A DNA stretch of 5,742 nucleotides from an uncultured Coriobacteriaceae bacterium. GTDB taxonomy: Bacteria > Actinomycetota > Coriobacteriia > Coriobacteriales > Atopobiaceae. Position numbers and translations under genes: made by a program. Positions 4,639 to 5,742 of this stretch are shown here, piece by piece; the stretch's first letter is position 1, and each line of letters opens with the position of its first letter. The notes under the pieces are model-generated. The model saw nothing but the letters and a program-made list of their open reading frames with translations. It was not told the DNA's origin and did no database searches. The DNA lies in assembly GCA_900544655.1 (NCBI GenBank), contig UQWE01000085.1:1-5742 (forward strand). The letters are read 5' to 3'.

Positions 4639-5742
4639 ATGCTCGATCTCCTCAAGCGATTCTCCGGTCCTTACATGCGCTATTTCGTGCTGGGCCCCAT
4701 CTGCAAGCTCATCGAGGTGTTCTTCGACCTGCTCACGCCCCTCGTCATCGCGAGGATGATCGACCGGGGCGTCATTGCCGGCGACGTTCACGCCGTTATC
4801 GTCAGCGGCGTCGCGCTTGTTGGCATGGCTGTCATCGGCCTCGCCTTCACCCTCGTGTGCCAGAAGATGGCGGCGCTTTGCTCGCAGGGTATCGGTACCG
4901 AGGTCCGCAGCGCGCTCTACGCGCACGTCAACGAGCTCTCGTCCGCCGAGCTCGACCGCTTCGGCACGCCCTCGCTCATCACGCGCATCACCAACGACGT
5001 CAACCAGGTCCAGGTCGCCGTTGCCCTCGGCGTGCGCCAGCTCATCCGTTGGCCGCTGCTCGCCGTGGGTTCGATGGTCGCCGCCCTTCTCATCGACGTC
5101 AGGCTCGGCCTCGTCTTCCTCGTCTCGACCCCGCTGATCGGCGTGATTTTCTGGGTCGTCATGGCCCGATGCGTTCCTTACTTCGTGAGGATGCAGGCGG
5201 CCCTCGACCGCATCGCGCTCGTCTGCCGGGAGGGTCTGTCGGGCGTCCGCGTCGTGCGCGCCTTCGTGAGGGAGGACCACGAGCGCGAACGCTTTCGCGA
5301 GGCCACGAAAGAGCAGGCGAGCATAGCCACTGCGGTTGGCAGTCTCTCTTCCATCCTCAATCCCGCCACCTTCCTCATCATGAACGTCGCTGTGTGCGTG
5401 ATTCTCGTTCTCGGGGGTCAGTTCGTTGACGTGGGCGAACTCACCCAGGGTCAGGTCATCGCCTTCGTCAACTACATGACCCAGACGCTCCTCTCGATCG
5501 TCTACGTCGCAAACCTGGTCGTCGTCTTCACGCGCGCCTCCGCCTCCGCCTCCCGCATCAACGAGGTCTTCGCCGCCGAGCCCTCCGTTCGCGACGTCGC
5601 CGGGGAGTCCGACGATGAGCCCGCCCTTCCCGAGGGCTCTCCCGCACTCGCCTTCGATCACGTAACCTTCTCTTACGGCGGCGGAGCACCCGCCCTGAGC
5701 GACGTCACGCTTGCGCTTGACCCTGGCCAGACGCTGGGCGTT
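4639..5742 (+). CDS. ABC exporter half-transporter, permease fused to ATPase (3' end missing)
   Basis: This is a type IV (ABCB/MsbA-like) exporter half-molecule that would work as a homo- or heterodimer in the cytoplasmic membrane to expel drugs, lipids or peptides; the substrate cannot be told. The visible 368 codons hold the six-helix membrane domain: hydrophobic segments at about 14-37, 52-76, 131-152, 154-178, 243-260 and 272-298. Family motifs are LDRFGTPSLITRITNDVNQ (105-123, coupling helix region) and CREGLSGVRVVRAFVRED (196-213). The nucleotide-binding domain starts at LAFDHVTFSYGGGAPALSDV, with the A-loop Tyr at 346, and the window ends at LGV, just before the expected Walker A loop. 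ATG 4639 is chosen for the typical short N-terminus. The nearest purine-rich site, GAAAGG (4621-4626), is 12 bases away, a weak arrangement. An in-frame ATG at 4597 would add 14 residues but has no ribosome binding site either. A partner half-transporter downstream is common in this family but is not visible. Confidence 0.93.
   Translation, partial: MLDLLKRFSGPYMRYFVLGPICKLIEVFFDLLTPLVIARMIDRGVIAGDVHAVIVSGVALVGMAVIGLAFTLVCQKMAALCSQGIGTEVRSALYAHVNELSSAELDRFGTPSLITRITNDVNQVQVAVALGVRQLIRWPLLAVGSMVAALLIDVRLGLVFLVSTPLIGVIFWVVMARCVPYFVRMQAALDRIALVCREGLSGVRVVRAFVREDHERERFREATKEQASIATAVGSLSSILNPATFLIMNVAVCVILVLGGQFVDVGELTQGQVIAFVNYMTQTLLSIVYVANLVVVFTRASASASRINEVFAAEPSVRDVAGESDDEPALPEGSPALAFDHVTFSYGGGAPALSDVTLALDPGQTLGV

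Noticed and set aside
4540..5661. Long minus-strand open frame across the ABC transporter.
   Set aside because: It is antisense to a clear ABC exporter coding sequence; the product is a charged His/Asp/Glu-rich shadow with no recognisable domain.

Overview
The window is GC-rich, strongly GC3-biased bacterial chromosome. The pairing of dnaG with rpoD, the style of the short primary sigma factor with an acidic N-terminal linker, and an MscL carrying a zinc ribbon together suggest an actinobacterial genome of the Coriobacteriia type (Olsenella/Atopobium-like). That placement is inference from protein style; no 16S rRNA or other marker is present.

Left part (1-3312): a core information-processing block. 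A 5'-truncated DNA primase gene (dnaG) is followed after an 88-base AT-rich gap by the primary sigma factor gene (rpoD), as in the conserved macromolecular-synthesis arrangement that ties replication initiation to transcription. The gap holds a small perfect hairpin, a possible promoter and a clear Shine-Dalgarno sequence for a GTG start. A long perfect hairpin at 3274-3312 ends the block.

Middle part (3313-4025): a lower-density stretch that looks accessory. It contains one convincing small gene of unknown function (starts 3482, strong ribosome binding site) whose reading frame runs unexpectedly through its own terminator hairpin (3766-3787). A near-tandem 10-base duplication just upstream of that hairpin could explain the frame change. 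On the opposite strand, facing the same hairpin, is an acidic 17-residue micro-ORF with a full-length Shine-Dalgarno sequence, which may instead be the tail of a decayed gene.

Right part (4026-5742): mscL, encoding a mechanosensitive channel with an added C-terminal zinc ribbon, then a hairpin that could be its terminator or a regulatory site, then the first 368 codons of an ABC exporter half-transporter (membrane domain plus the start of the ATPase domain), cut off by the window end just before the Walker A motif.

No rRNA, tRNA, CRISPR array, insertion sequence or phage gene was seen. The core genes are ordinary. The points that deserve a second look are the small-gene island between rpoD and mscL, the repeat-containing linker in the primase and the zinc ribbon on MscL.
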